The notes: a model not told the origin generated them from the letters alone. Positions 1 to 7,246 are shown, counted from the stretch's first letter. The stretch: DNA of 17,326 bases from JBHPCZ01 sp042573625 (GCA_042573625.1 JBHPCZ010000072.1:1-17326); one strand, 5' to 3'. Translations and numbers: made by a program.

Positions 1-200
1 AAATAAACGATAAATGACGGCGTGCTCAAAAATTGCTTTTTCGACAATCTCGCAAGTGCCCACAGGCGCATTTCTAATCTGCAAATACCTATTCGAGACC
101 GTTTTGCGTTCATCCAGTTCATACTACAAGAAGGGATGTCGTTAGATCTTGTTATGCCTGCAACTTGATAATTGTATGATTAAATCTTGGTTTATACAAT
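1..200. other. Left-edge sequence without a confident gene
   Basis: No gene can be supported here. All three plus-strand frames meet a stop within the first 20 bases. On the minus strand an ATG at 122-120 opens about 41 codons that run off the left edge, but it has no Shine-Dalgarno sequence and its peptide, rich in Arg, Leu and Trp, resembles no family I know. Another minus frame reads a short, more protein-like stretch between stops (a TAG upstream, a TGA at about 30) but has no start. I see no tRNA, terminator or repeat. The stretch may be the intergenic region downstream of the ACT protein. Confidence 0.4.
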
Positions 201-680
201 TTATTTGAAAATTTTGGCAGCCAGTTCGATATCTTCAGGGCAGAATACAAAAAGGCACTTCTCTTCCGGTGATGAAACTGTTCCGTAGACATAGTTGATG
301 TTGATGCCTTCTTCGCCGAACTTGTTGGCAATGGCGGCCAGAGTGCCGGGTGTGTTCTCAAGTTCGAGGGCCATGACCGGCATAATGTCAAAAAGATAAT
401 CGTTTTTTGAAAGTAGATTGATGGCCTTGTCTGTATAATCAACCAGGAGTCGAATCAGGGCAAACTCAGCCGAGTCCTTTCGCATGGAGTTATAGCTCGC
501 CACTGAAGCGATTCTCTTTAATGATTTCCCCCTGGCTTGAAAAAGGTCCTGCACGTAGCTTGACGCGTCCTGGATTGTGAGCGCGTCGATATTGATCCCC
601 TCTTTTCCCAAGAGCGATGCCAATCTCCCGAGTTCTCCGGGAACATTTTTCAAAAAAAGCGATATTTCAGTTCTTACCAT
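201..680 (-). CDS. Tandem ACT-domain protein (probable amino-acid-binding regulator)
   Basis: The 159-residue protein consists of two ACT domains and little else. The first covers about residues 1-65, with the typical strand-turn-helix opening VPGELGRLASLLGKEGINID at residues 14-33. The second covers about residues 100-159, with the matching opening ENTPGTLAAIANKFGEEGIN near 108-127. ACT domains dimerise and usually bind small ligands, often amino acids, to control enzymes or transcription. Standalone tandem-ACT proteins are common in Desulfobacterota, often near acyl-CoA ligases, but no such ligase is visible here. The ATG is preceded by AGGAG at a 6-nt spacing. The aldo/keto reductase lies 94 bp upstream on the same strand, so co-transcription is possible. 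The ligand is unknown. There is no DNA-binding or catalytic domain, so the role as a sensor is inferred from the family. Confidence 0.85.
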   Translation of the reverse strand: MVRTEISLFLKNVPGELGRLASLLGKEGINIDALTIQDASSYVQDLFQARGKSLKRIASVASYNSMRKDSAEFALIRLLVDYTDKAINLLSKNDYLFDIMPVMALELENTPGTLAAIANKFGEEGININYVYGTVSSPEEKCLFVFCPEDIELAAKIFK

Positions 681-755
681 GTCTTTCTCCTGTTTTTGAC
701 GTTTGGAATATAAAACCCCATATCGGGAGGTTAATGTACTTCTTAATATTTAAAC

Positions 756-773
756 GAAGATAAATCAATCTTC
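756..773 (-). terminator. Weak hairpin just after the aldo/keto reductase stop
   Basis: A 6-bp perfect stem (GAAGAT/ATCTTC, 6-nt loop) sits two bases past the reductase stop codon. On the minus strand it is followed only by GTTTAAAT, so it is AT-rich and at best a leaky terminator. Read-through into the ACT gene is quite possible. Confidence 0.2.
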
Positions 774-774
774 T

Positions 775-1605
775 TCAAATTACGCCTCGATAGAATGCCA
801 GCTGCTTGGCATACGGTTCGAACACTTGCGCCAATAGCGATATTTCAGAGTCGGATAAAGGCTCAAACTCTCGGCCTGTATCTGCCAGGGTTTTGACTTC
901 TTCTGGATCTGAACACCCCACAATAGCCACGGTAACGTCACGGGAAAGCGCATACCGGATCAAAAGTTCCGGCGTTATTCCATGTTTCAGATGAACATAA
1001 TGAGAGGCGCCCATGATTTTCATCCCGATAACGGCAACGCCCTTTGCCTTGGCTTCAGGCAAAGTTGAGGTCAAAAAACCGCCCAGAACCTCTTCGACCG
1101 GATTAACCGGCAGCATGACCGCATCCACAGGCCAGTTGCTAACGGCTTTGGTCAAAACATCCGGATCATGATGCCCGGTGACGCCGATGTAACGAACCTT
1201 CCCAGATGCTTTGGCTTCTACAAAGGCTTCCAGCGCCCCTCCAGGCCCCCCGATCAGCGCGATATCTTCATCCGTCCGGATATCATGAATCTGCCATAAA
1301 TCAAGATAATCGGTACAAAGTCGAACAAGGGTTTCTTCAAGGTCTGCCAAAGCGCCCGCTCTGTCCCTTTTGGCTGACTTGCTTGCCTGGAAAATGTTGG
1401 TTCGGACCTCGGCCAATTCGCTCCACATGGAACCATAATAGACTTCACTGTCGTTATACACCCGGGCTGAATCAAAATAAGAAATGCCATTGTCGATGGC
1501 CGCCTGAATCACCTCGCGCGCCTTTGCGGTTAAGCCGTGAGTTCGAAGGACTCCTTCACCACCCAGGCCGACCTTGCCGTATTTTTCTAAAACAGCAGGT
1601 AGCAT
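775..1605 (-). CDS. Aldo/keto reductase family oxidoreductase
   Basis: This is a cytosolic TIM-barrel NAD(P)H-dependent reductase that interconverts aldehydes or ketones and alcohols; the substrate cannot be read from sequence. Counting from the chosen start (276 residues), the AKR tetrad is visible: Asp45 and Tyr50 in FDSARVY, Lys76 in ASKSAKR and His107 in WQIHD. Downstream blocks include GKVRYIGVTGH and, near the C-terminus, VAIVGCSDPEEV, the usual cofactor-binding region. The ATG at 1605 has AGGAG 5-6 nt upstream. An in-frame ATG at 1650 would add 15 residues but has no such signal. A promoter with near-consensus -35 and -10 boxes lies just upstream, inside a perfect inverted repeat. The gene is divergent from the ECF sigma operon and may be co-transcribed with the ACT gene. 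The length is a little short for the family but typical of bacterial members. Confidence 0.88.
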   Translation of the reverse strand: MLPAVLEKYGKVGLGGEGVLRTHGLTAKAREVIQAAIDNGISYFDSARVYNDSEVYYGSMWSELAEVRTNIFQASKSAKRDRAGALADLEETLVRLCTDYLDLWQIHDIRTDEDIALIGGPGGALEAFVEAKASGKVRYIGVTGHHDPDVLTKAVSNWPVDAVMLPVNPVEEVLGGFLTSTLPEAKAKGVAVIGMKIMGASHYVHLKHGITPELLIRYALSRDVTVAIVGCSDPEEVKTLADTGREFEPLSDSEISLLAQVFEPYAKQLAFYRGVI

Positions 1606-1637
1606 AGATTCTCCTTTTATATAGCCCTTAAAATCAC

Positions 1638-1669
1638 TTGAATATATCAAACAATCTAAATATATTCAA
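1638..1669 (-). promoter_or_regulatory. Sigma-70-type promoter embedded in a perfect inverted repeat (aldo/keto reductase)
   Basis: Read on the minus strand, TTGAAT (1669-1664) and TATATT (1646-1641) are separated by exactly 17 bp, placing the start of transcription near 1634 and the reductase ATG about 30 nt later. The same boxes lie within a perfect 10-bp inverted repeat, TTGAATATAT (1638-1647) and ATATATTCAA (1660-1669), with a 12-bp spacer. A dimeric regulator bound there would cover both boxes. The repeat sits between divergent genes, so it could also influence the sigma-factor operon. The promoter is seen in sequence; an operator role is inferred. Confidence 0.5.
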
Positions 1670-1827
1670 CGCGTTCATTCCATACAATCAAATCTGCCCT
1701 GGCAAACTTTCACTCTTCTGGATTAAGATTGAAAATTTAGATAAAAGGGCCTTTGTTGTAGACAAAAATGCTTGGTTATGCGTCTTGAAGGTTAAAGAGA
1801 CGCCAAAAACTCTTTTTCTGATTAAAC

Positions 1828-2457
1828 ATGACCCGGTCAAATAATAAACAATATACTCGTGAAGCCTCACACACCGCGTCTCAGGTGACGATCCTGGCAA
1901 ATCAGGCCAGAGAAGGAAACAAAACAGCCTTTGATCAGCTGATCGACCTTTTTCATGAGGACATTTACCGCATGGTCTACTATCGCACCGGCAATCGTAT
2001 GGACGCGGAGGACATCACCCAGGAAATTTTCATAAACGCGTTCAAAAGTCTGTCAAAGCTGAAAAATACCGAACGGTTCCGCGCGTGGATTTTTAGAATT
2101 GGACTAAACAGAGTACGTGATTTTTATCGAAAAAAAAGGGTTCTATCAATATTCAATATTTACACCGAGAAAGATGAGATTGAAGCGCCTGATGCAACAT
2201 TCAACGACCAACCTGAGGCCCTGGAAAATCTTATGAAACAGGAATTTTGGAGACATATTCGGTTGCTCTTGAACAAACTGGGGCGAAAAGAACGGGAAGT
2301 CTTTTTATTGAGATTTGTCGATCATCTGACCATCAATGAAATTTCGCATATATTAAAAATAAACGAAAGCTCCGTTAAAACGCACCTTTACAGGGCGCTT
2401 CATAAATTCAGAAAAGATCGCCAGGTAATACCTTTACTTAAAGAGGAAGTATTATGA
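1828..2457 (+). CDS. ECF-type RNA polymerase sigma factor
   Basis: This alternative sigma factor redirects RNA polymerase to a stress regulon. Sigma region 2 spans about residues 34-101, with the core-binding signature DAEDITQEIFI at 59-69 and the DNA-melting stretch FRAWIFRIGLNRVRDFYR at 84-101. Sigma region 4 spans about 150-197, with its helix-turn-helix LTINEISHILKINESSVKTH at 167-186. There is no region 1.1 or 3, as expected for the ECF class. At 209 residues it is slightly long because of the N-terminal 30 residues. No Shine-Dalgarno precedes the ATG at 1828, and a GTG at 1885 is an alternative start, so the N-terminus is uncertain. The stop overlaps the start of the anti-sigma gene (ATGA), implying translational coupling. 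Confidence 0.9.
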   Translation: MTRSNNKQYTREASHTASQVTILANQAREGNKTAFDQLIDLFHEDIYRMVYYRTGNRMDAEDITQEIFINAFKSLSKLKNTERFRAWIFRIGLNRVRDFYRKKRVLSIFNIYTEKDEIEAPDATFNDQPEALENLMKQEFWRHIRLLLNKLGRKEREVFLLRFVDHLTINEISHILKINESSVKTHLYRALHKFRKDRQVIPLLKEEVL

Positions 2458-3014
2458 ATTCCGAGAAAAACGGCCATCTGGACAAAGATCAACTTATCGT
2501 TGCGGTGATCGATGAAAAAGATCTGCCTCTCTCCCTACAGGAACATCTTGCTGCGTGTCCCCAATGCCGAACGGATAAGATTCGATTTGAAAGAAAGCTC
2601 ACACAGATAGGCCGCCTGGCAAAACAGTATGCGCCGCTGCCTGAACAAAAGATTTCCCTGCCTGAATCTAAACCTCGAAGATCTCTTCTCCGGCCTGAAA
2701 GCTGGCAAATAGCCGCCGGTACGGCTTTGGCAGTGGCAGTAGTGATATTTGCCGTGTTGTGGTCCCGCCCGCCGGGAATCAAGCCGGAAATCGCAATTAA
2801 AGTGACCGCCAATGAAATGCTGGAAGCTGAAAGCTTTATGGATGCCATCAGTGCCCTTACGGAGAATGCTTTGCCCGCGGTTTATCTGGATATCACCGGA
2901 GAATCATACATTGGTTTTGATGAAGAATTTATGCAGTTTGTTGTCCCGAACATTAACGAAAGGTCCCCCTCTTCTGATCTGGATCGAAAGGAGTTACATC
3001 ATGTTAAAGTTTAA
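2454..3014 (+). CDS. Zinc-finger membrane anti-sigma factor
   Basis: The 186-residue protein has the architecture of an anti-sigma factor that sequesters its cognate ECF sigma at the inner membrane. The cytoplasmic part carries a ZAS-type motif, His31-x3-Cys35-x2-Cys38 (EHLAACPQC), with an upstream His8 as a plausible fourth zinc ligand. A single transmembrane helix lies at about residues 84-104 (WQIAAGTALAVAVVIFAVLW). The remaining roughly 80 residues would be periplasmic. The gene overlaps the sigma gene by 4 bp upstream and the Spy-like gene by 14 bp downstream, so the three form one tightly coupled operon. Whether release is by proteolysis or by a conformational signal cannot be told from sequence. 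The periplasmic segment is acidic and resembles no domain I can name. Confidence 0.85.
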   Translation: MNSEKNGHLDKDQLIVAVIDEKDLPLSLQEHLAACPQCRTDKIRFERKLTQIGRLAKQYAPLPEQKISLPESKPRRSLLRPESWQIAAGTALAVAVVIFAVLWSRPPGIKPEIAIKVTANEMLEAESFMDAISALTENALPAVYLDITGESYIGFDEEFMQFVVPNINERSPSSDLDRKELHHVKV

Positions 3015-3507
3015 TAAAAAATTGTGCGGAATGTTGATATTTATCTTGGTCTTCTTTACCTCCACCGCCTTTGGCCAGAAAATGCCTCACGGGAAGTGGT
3101 GGCACTCCCCAAAGGCATCCGAGAAGCTCAACTTGAGTAGTGAAGAAACGAATCAACTGGATGAAAAATTCCTTGAAAGCCGCCGCAACCTGATAGACCT
3201 GAAGGCCGCTGTGGAAAAAGAGCGACTTGAACTGGACGCTCTCATGGATAAAGAGCCGCTAAATGAAAGCTCGGTTATGATACGGTTCAAAAAGCTTGAG
3301 ACGGCAAGGGCCAATCTGGCTGCTGAACGTTTCAAATTTATTCTGGAGGTAAGAAAAATAATAGGCTTTGAACGCTTTCAACAGCTCAAAACGTCCTTCA
3401 AAGGTTTTAGGCAAGAACGCCGTCAAAAAGATCGCGGTGAAAGGGGTCACCAGCGGAATGATGAATATGGAAAGTATAAAAAAATGCCGGGTGAGGGAAT
3501 GATGTAG
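3001..3507 (+). CDS. Spy/CpxP-like periplasmic helical protein (possible metal or stress sensor)
   Basis: From the ATG at 3001, which follows AGGAG at a good distance and overlaps the end of the anti-sigma gene, the protein has 168 residues. A signal peptide covers about residues 1-25 (hydrophobic MLIFILVFF, cleavage near AFG/QK). The mature part is predicted to be mostly alpha-helical: a Spy-like LNLSSEETNQL at 43-53, a long charged helix over about 54-85, and a second LTxxQ-like segment, FERFQQLK, at 123-130. The C-terminal 30 residues are very basic and Gly-rich. The Spy/CpxP/CnrX group includes periplasmic chaperones and metal-sensing partners of ECF anti-sigma pairs. The operon layout recalls CnrYXH, but CnrX metal ligands are not recognisable; His30 and His35 are the only early histidines. 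A sensor role is inferred from position. Confidence 0.75.
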   Translation: MLKFNKKLCGMLIFILVFFTSTAFGQKMPHGKWWHSPKASEKLNLSSEETNQLDEKFLESRRNLIDLKAAVEKERLELDALMDKEPLNESSVMIRFKKLETARANLAAERFKFILEVRKIIGFERFQQLKTSFKGFRQERRQKDRGERGHQRNDEYGKYKKMPGEGMM

Positions 3508-3620
3508 AACCTGACCATGAAATATTTGGGTTAAAGGTCAGATGTTATAACCTGAATCTTTTTCCCAAATTGCTCAATGTCGTTCACAAAATGACTTTTT
3601 ACGAGTTTACCCATCTTAAC

Positions 3621-4148
3621 CTACAATAGAACTCTATCTATCGCCTGACTCAGGTTAATTATATCCTGAAGTTGCGGTTTCTCTTCAGATACCGGAGAAG
3701 GGTCCGGCCATACCCGGAAAAAATAGTTGTTTCGCCAAAACAATACAAAATAGTCGTCAGTCCATGCCGACGCGCCTATCGCCTGAATTATCGAACCCTC
3801 TTTTTGGGTGTATTTTTCAAAAACATCTTGTGCCCCTCTGGGCGTAGCCATGTCGTATACATCGACAATGATCAGGCTGCCGTTCTCCTGCTTTCGATAG
3901 CTCTGTGAATAAAGCAACTGAAACCCAAGCGGCAAATAAACCTCTGCCTCTCCGTTAATATAGTCAAAAAGGTTGGTCCTGTTGTATACAACCATCGGAC
4001 TTGCTTGCTCAAATCCTTTCAGGTCGAGACCTTTAAGAAAAGGGTCGGTTTTGGAAAGGTAACACCCCCCGCTCCAAAAAATTACCAAAAAAATCGGAAT
4101 CCATCTGAAAAGTAGTGAGGCCTTATGCTCCTTTTTCAATTCATCCAT
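3621..4148 (-). CDS. DUF6599-like putative lipoprotein
   Basis: From the ATG at 4148 the product has 175 residues. It starts with a basic segment, then a hydrophobic stretch (about residues 12-25) ending in SGGC with Cys29, a lipobox-like site, although Ser at -3 is atypical. The mature part contains NLFDYINGEAEVYLPLGF, a pattern I associate with the DUF6599 family, followed by a segment rich in aromatics (DDYFVLFWRNNYFFRVW). The function of the family is not known. A GTG at 4199 would extend the frame by 17 residues but lacks a ribosome-binding site, whereas AGGA lies upstream of 4148. The gene stands alone on the minus strand, convergent with the sigma operon and separated from the DUF362 gene by a 290-bp stretch holding a palindromic element. 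Export to the envelope is likely; the rest is unknown. Confidence 0.62.
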   Translation of the reverse strand: MDELKKEHKASLLFRWIPIFLVIFWSGGCYLSKTDPFLKGLDLKGFEQASPMVVYNRTNLFDYINGEAEVYLPLGFQLLYSQSYRKQENGSLIIVDVYDMATPRGAQDVFEKYTQKEGSIIQAIGASAWTDDYFVLFWRNNYFFRVWPDPSPVSEEKPQLQDIINLSQAIDRVLL

Positions 4149-4203
4149 GCCAGGTACTATCCTCGAAAAATACTTCCGGTGTATCCCTGAATTTTGCACG
4201 AGT

Positions 4204-4290
4204 CGGAGGCTTTCATATGCAAGGCACTTAAGGGCGAAGCCATAGTGAACTATTTCGAGTCCTTAATAACGTAGCAGATGGAAGCCTCCG
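4204..4290. repeat. 87-bp nested palindromic element
   Basis: The outer arms CGGAGGCTTTCAT (4204-4216) and ATGGAAGCCTCCG (4278-4290) are complementary at 12 of 13 positions. Inside are TTAAGG (4228-4233) with CCTTAA (4261-4266), and ATAGT/ACTAT around a 2-nt loop at 4242-4253. The whole unit can fold back on itself as DNA or RNA. It holds no open frame of note. This architecture fits a REP- or MITE-like dispersed repeat, but only one copy occurs in the window. It could instead act as a bidirectional transcription barrier between the lipoprotein and DUF362 genes. Confidence 0.5.
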
Positions 4291-4292
4291 GC

Positions 4293-4332
4293 TCACCCTT
4301 TAGGGTGAAAATTGATGATAAAAAAGATCATC
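4293..4332. other. Two small adjacent hairpins downstream of the DUF362 gene
   Basis: TCACCCT/AGGGTGA (4293-4308) and GATGAT/ATCATC (4314-4332, loop TAAAAAAG-like) lie about 105-145 bp past the DUF362 stop on the minus strand. On that strand the first-encountered hairpin is followed by AATTTTC, so together they might weakly terminate the aldehyde dehydrogenase-DUF362 operon. No classic long T-run is present. Confidence 0.25.
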
Positions 4333-4437
4333 ATCCGATTTTCCATTGGCGTTAAATGTATGATTCTATGATTTTGTTTAAACCCGTTTCAATCAAGTAG
4401 TATAAAGATTATAATCAATTTTCATGCAAGATTCAGG

Positions 4438-5529
4438 TTATACTTTTATGATCTTACCGCCTGCCGGAAGGTCACGTTCCGTGTACCCGAAATCCGTAAG
4501 CATTCTTCGGGCGGCCGCCATGTTTGGCTTCCAGCCCATCTGATCCGCACGAAATTGGGTCGCCACTTGATAATCGACAACCGGAGACATAACGCCCATT
4601 GCAAAAAAATTGGGTTGATGGGTAGGGTTGCCGCCCGGCCCGCTTTCGCTTGCCCACAGTGCGTCAACAAGGCAAAGCTGCTGACGGGGGTAGAGGACCT
4701 TCCCCGTTCGTCGGTCCATTGGGCCGAGGATTTCAGGTGTTTGGTTGATGGCGAGGAGGTAATCCAGGCCGCCGCCCGCATGTCCGGGTCTTGGAGAAAA
4801 TGTGCCGAAATGATTTTTCATGGTCATGGTAAATCCGCCAAAACGGTCGCTGTGCCCTTTGCACATGGCGATATTAATGAGGATATCCACGGACCCGTCA
4901 ACCAGTTGTTTCAGGCATCTGGATTTGCCTTCGGCATTTTTCCACGGCTCTGGAACTGCCGTGTACGCCGTGCTCCCCCCCCACCGATTTTCAATTTGAC
5001 ATCCCTCCGGAAGGCCGGCAAACGGCGTGTTCCTGCTTATACTGCCCCCATGACACGCATCATAAATATGGATATTGGACGGCATGACACCGAGCAAATC
5101 CGTAAGCGTATGGCAGATCTTAGCCATGACCGCGCTTCGTGTATGCTGTTGGGCAATGTTGTTCGTCTTTATGGCCACCACTGTGTCAGACCACGATTTT
5201 CGGGGAGGTTTGACAAAAATTGTCTGCCATGCCTTTTCCGGGTTGTGAATTTCAGTCAGAGCGCATGCGAGCTTGTCAATATTTTCCCAGACCATCTTGG
5301 ACACAACAAGCTGGTTCTGACGGACCCAATCGGCCCTAGGGTCCATGGCCTTTGTCATTGTTGTGTCTGTTACGGCAACGACTCGGAGATTGTCCACGTT
5401 CGGATGAACGCCTGTTTGCCTGTCCCATGCTGCCTGGCTCTTGGGAATAAAGACTGTCGGAAATCCTGCAATGCCGGCTCCCGCAATCACAGCCTTTTTA
5501 AGAAATCGCCTCCGGGTTATTTTTCCCAT
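4438..5529 (-). CDS. Tat-exported DUF362 protein
   Basis: The 363-residue product starts with a twin-arginine signal peptide: TRRRFLK at residues 5-11, a Gly/Ala-rich hydrophobic core, and probable cleavage near SQA/A (about residue 33). Tat export implies that the protein folds, possibly with a cofactor, before leaving the cytoplasm. The mature part matches DUF362, with the family's Lys/His/Asn-rich core in CKGHSDRFGGFTMTMKNHFG. Several cysteines are present (DACHGG, EGCQIE, IAMCKGH), but there is no 4Fe-4S ferredoxin CxxCxxC motif. The molecular function of DUF362 is not established. AGGAG precedes the ATG by about 10 nt. The aldehyde dehydrogenase ends 15 bp upstream, so the two are almost certainly one operon. 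A link to aldehyde or carboxylate metabolism is only contextual. Confidence 0.83.
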   Translation of the reverse strand: MGKITRRRFLKKAVIAGAGIAGFPTVFIPKSQAAWDRQTGVHPNVDNLRVVAVTDTTMTKAMDPRADWVRQNQLVVSKMVWENIDKLACALTEIHNPEKAWQTIFVKPPRKSWSDTVVAIKTNNIAQQHTRSAVMAKICHTLTDLLGVMPSNIHIYDACHGGSISRNTPFAGLPEGCQIENRWGGSTAYTAVPEPWKNAEGKSRCLKQLVDGSVDILINIAMCKGHSDRFGGFTMTMKNHFGTFSPRPGHAGGGLDYLLAINQTPEILGPMDRRTGKVLYPRQQLCLVDALWASESGPGGNPTHQPNFFAMGVMSPVVDYQVATQFRADQMGWKPNMAAARRMLTDFGYTERDLPAGGKIIKV

Positions 5530-5544
5530 ATTGCTTCATCTCCT

Positions 5545-6975
5545 TTAAATAGAAAAACCGATCAGTTTGGTTTCAAGGTATTCGGCAATACCTTCGCGAC
5601 CGCCTTCGCGACCATGGCCACTCTCTTTCATCCCGCCGAAAGGGGCTGCCGCTGCCGTTGGATTGATATCGTTAACACCGACAATGCCGAAATTGAGGTT
5701 TTCAAACATTCTCACGGCGCGTGAAAGATCACGGGTATAAACATAGGAAGCCAGGCCGTAATGGGTGTCATTGGCCATATCCAGAACCTCTTTTTCGGTA
5801 TCAAAGGGAATAATGGGGGCCACCGGCCCAAAAGTTTCTTCGCGGTAAATTAACATCTTTGGTGTGACATCATTGAGGACCGTCGGCGCATAGAAAAAGC
5901 CTTTGTCAAGATTGTTGTCCATCAGCCTCTGCCCCCCGCAAACCAGTTTCGCGCCGTTGTCCAGGGCATCGGTGACCTGTCGATCAACTTTTTCCAGGGC
6001 TGCGGAATTCACCAGCGGACCGATGCTTACATTACTTTCAAAACCGCTGCCCGCTCGCATTTTTAATACCCGGGCTTTGAATTCCGATACAAACGAAGCC
6101 ACAATACTGCGATGAACAAAGATCCGATTGGGGCTAATACAGGCCTGCCCGGTGTTCAGGAACTTGATAAGGGCCGCCCCTTTCGCGGCATGTATTGGAT
6201 CGGAATCCTCGAACACTATAAACGGAGCATGGCCGCCCAGTTCCAGGGAGACACGTTTCATCTGCTCTGCCGCTTCCTTTGCCAGGATCTTGCCGACTTG
6301 AGTAGATCCGGTAAAGGTAATCTTGCGAATCAGAGGATCGGTAACAAAGGTTTCGCCGATGGGAACCGGGTCTGAAGCGGTAACAAGATTAACAACGCCC
6401 GGCGGAATCTCTGCTTGCTCAAAAATTTTAAAAACTTCGATGGCACACAGCGGCGTGGCTTCCGCCGGTTTCAAAACCATCGTGCATCCCGCAGCGAGGG
6501 CCGGAGCCACTTTCCGGGTCACCATGGACATAGGGTAGTTCCAGGGCGTTATGGCCGCCACGACTCCCACCGGCTGACGAATCACCATAAAACGTTGACC
6601 GGTTCGGGGCGCAGGAATCGTCTCGCCGTACACTCGTTTTGCCTCTTCCGCGTACCAGAGTAAACAGTCCGCACCGTATTGTATTTCCCCACGAGACGCT
6701 TTTATCGGCTTACCCTGTTCTCCTGTCATAACCCGCGCCAGTTGTTCCCTGTGATCCATCATCAGATGATACGCCCTGTAAAGATATTCTGAACGCTGGT
6801 AGGAAGTAAGGCTCGACCAAAGGGTGAATGACCGATGGGCAGCTTCGATTGCCCGGGCTGCCTCGCTGCTGCTTCCGTCCGCAACCTCTCCGATCTTCTC
6901 GCCGTTTGATGGATTGAAAACAGGAAAGGTATTACCGCTTTCTGCCTTGACCCACTGACCGTTAATGAACATCAT
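5545..6975 (-). CDS. NAD(P)-dependent aldehyde dehydrogenase, succinate-semialdehyde dehydrogenase-like
   Basis: The enzyme oxidises an aldehyde to its carboxylate with NAD(P). Counting from the chosen start (477 residues), the ALDH core is complete: Asn146 in PWNYPM, Lys169 in LKPAEATP, the cofactor loop FTGSTQVGK at 221-229, general base Glu245 in LELGGHAPF and nucleophile Cys279 in NTGQACISPNR. The C-terminal APFGGMKESGHGREGG pattern and the overall length fit the GabD/succinate-semialdehyde group best, but substrate assignment is tentative. The reading frame stays open upstream to 7071, but the ATG-ATG at 6975/6972 follows AGGGGG and matches family N-termini (FINGQWV). A TTGACA box (7106-7101) lies upstream. 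The Tat-DUF362 gene follows after 15 bp. Confidence 0.88.
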   Translation of the reverse strand: MMFINGQWVKAESGNTFPVFNPSNGEKIGEVADGSSSEAARAIEAAHRSFTLWSSLTSYQRSEYLYRAYHLMMDHREQLARVMTGEQGKPIKASRGEIQYGADCLLWYAEEAKRVYGETIPAPRTGQRFMVIRQPVGVVAAITPWNYPMSMVTRKVAPALAAGCTMVLKPAEATPLCAIEVFKIFEQAEIPPGVVNLVTASDPVPIGETFVTDPLIRKITFTGSTQVGKILAKEAAEQMKRVSLELGGHAPFIVFEDSDPIHAAKGAALIKFLNTGQACISPNRIFVHRSIVASFVSEFKARVLKMRAGSGFESNVSIGPLVNSAALEKVDRQVTDALDNGAKLVCGGQRLMDNNLDKGFFYAPTVLNDVTPKMLIYREETFGPVAPIIPFDTEKEVLDMANDTHYGLASYVYTRDLSRAVRMFENLNFGIVGVNDINPTAAAAPFGGMKESGHGREGGREGIAEYLETKLIGFSI

Positions 6976-7078
6976 TGCTATCCCCCTTAATTCGCCGAAC
7001 TTGAACGAAATTGAACATTTCTCAAAGGTCTCCTTGACAGTCCCATCAGCATCGAAAATAGACCCGCCCAATGGCTTT

Positions 7079-7106
7079 ATTTTGACAAAAATGAAAAATA
7101 TGTCAA
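7079..7106 (-). promoter_or_regulatory. Putative aldehyde dehydrogenase promoter with inverted TTGACA/TGTCAA
   Basis: On the minus strand a perfect TTGACA (7106-7101) and CAAAAT (7084-7079, 4 of 6 matches) are spaced 16 bp apart, about 105 bp before the ATG. TTGACA (7082-7087) and TGTCAA (7101-7106) form a perfect 6-bp inverted repeat that would suit a dimeric repressor. The -10 match is modest, so confidence is limited. Confidence 0.35.
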
Positions 7107-7144
7107 GTGTAGAGCGCCGGCCATTCAGAATTGCGATAAGGAAC

Positions 7145-7246
7145 TTATAGCGGTTTACATGAATATATTCCGATTGATCGTTTCCTTATAAAGATTGTCG
7201 GAAAGCCGCCGGATGATACGGAACGTTATTTCGACAACCGCTATAA
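7145..7246. mobile_element. MITE-like element, copy 1
   Basis: This 102-bp element begins TTATAGCGGTT (7145-7155) and ends AACCGCTATAA (7236-7246), perfect 11-bp terminal inverted repeats. Copy 2 at 15550-15649 has the same ends and an alignable interior, including GCCGGATGA, AACG-TATTT and GACAACCGCTATAAT. There is no coding capacity. The outermost TA of each arm would fit TA-targeting IS630/Tc1-type transposases, but that is an inference. No transposase gene lies in the window. Confidence 0.6.

Noticed and set aside
1..122. Partial minus-strand gene starting at 122 and leaving the left edge
   Set aside because: It has only about 41 codons, no Shine-Dalgarno and an implausible residue composition, so it is not reported as a gene.
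3508..3620. Terminator between the Spy-like gene and the lipoprotein gene
   Set aside because: CTGACC/GGTCAG (3511-3541) has a 19-nt loop and no T-run, so it is not a convincing terminator for either direction.
4555..5724. A 389-codon plus-strand open frame opposite the DUF362 and aldehyde dehydrogenase genes
   Set aside because: It is antisense to two well-supported genes, has no family resemblance and no ribosome-binding site, and its composition (Cys/Arg/His-rich) is that of a shadow frame.
7080..7093. TTTTGACAAAAATG occurs identically at 7080-7093 and 15519-15532, near both MITE-like copies
   Set aside because: A 14-bp AT-rich match is expected about once by chance in a window this size, and its distance to the element differs (52 versus 18 bp), so it is not taken as part of the repeat.
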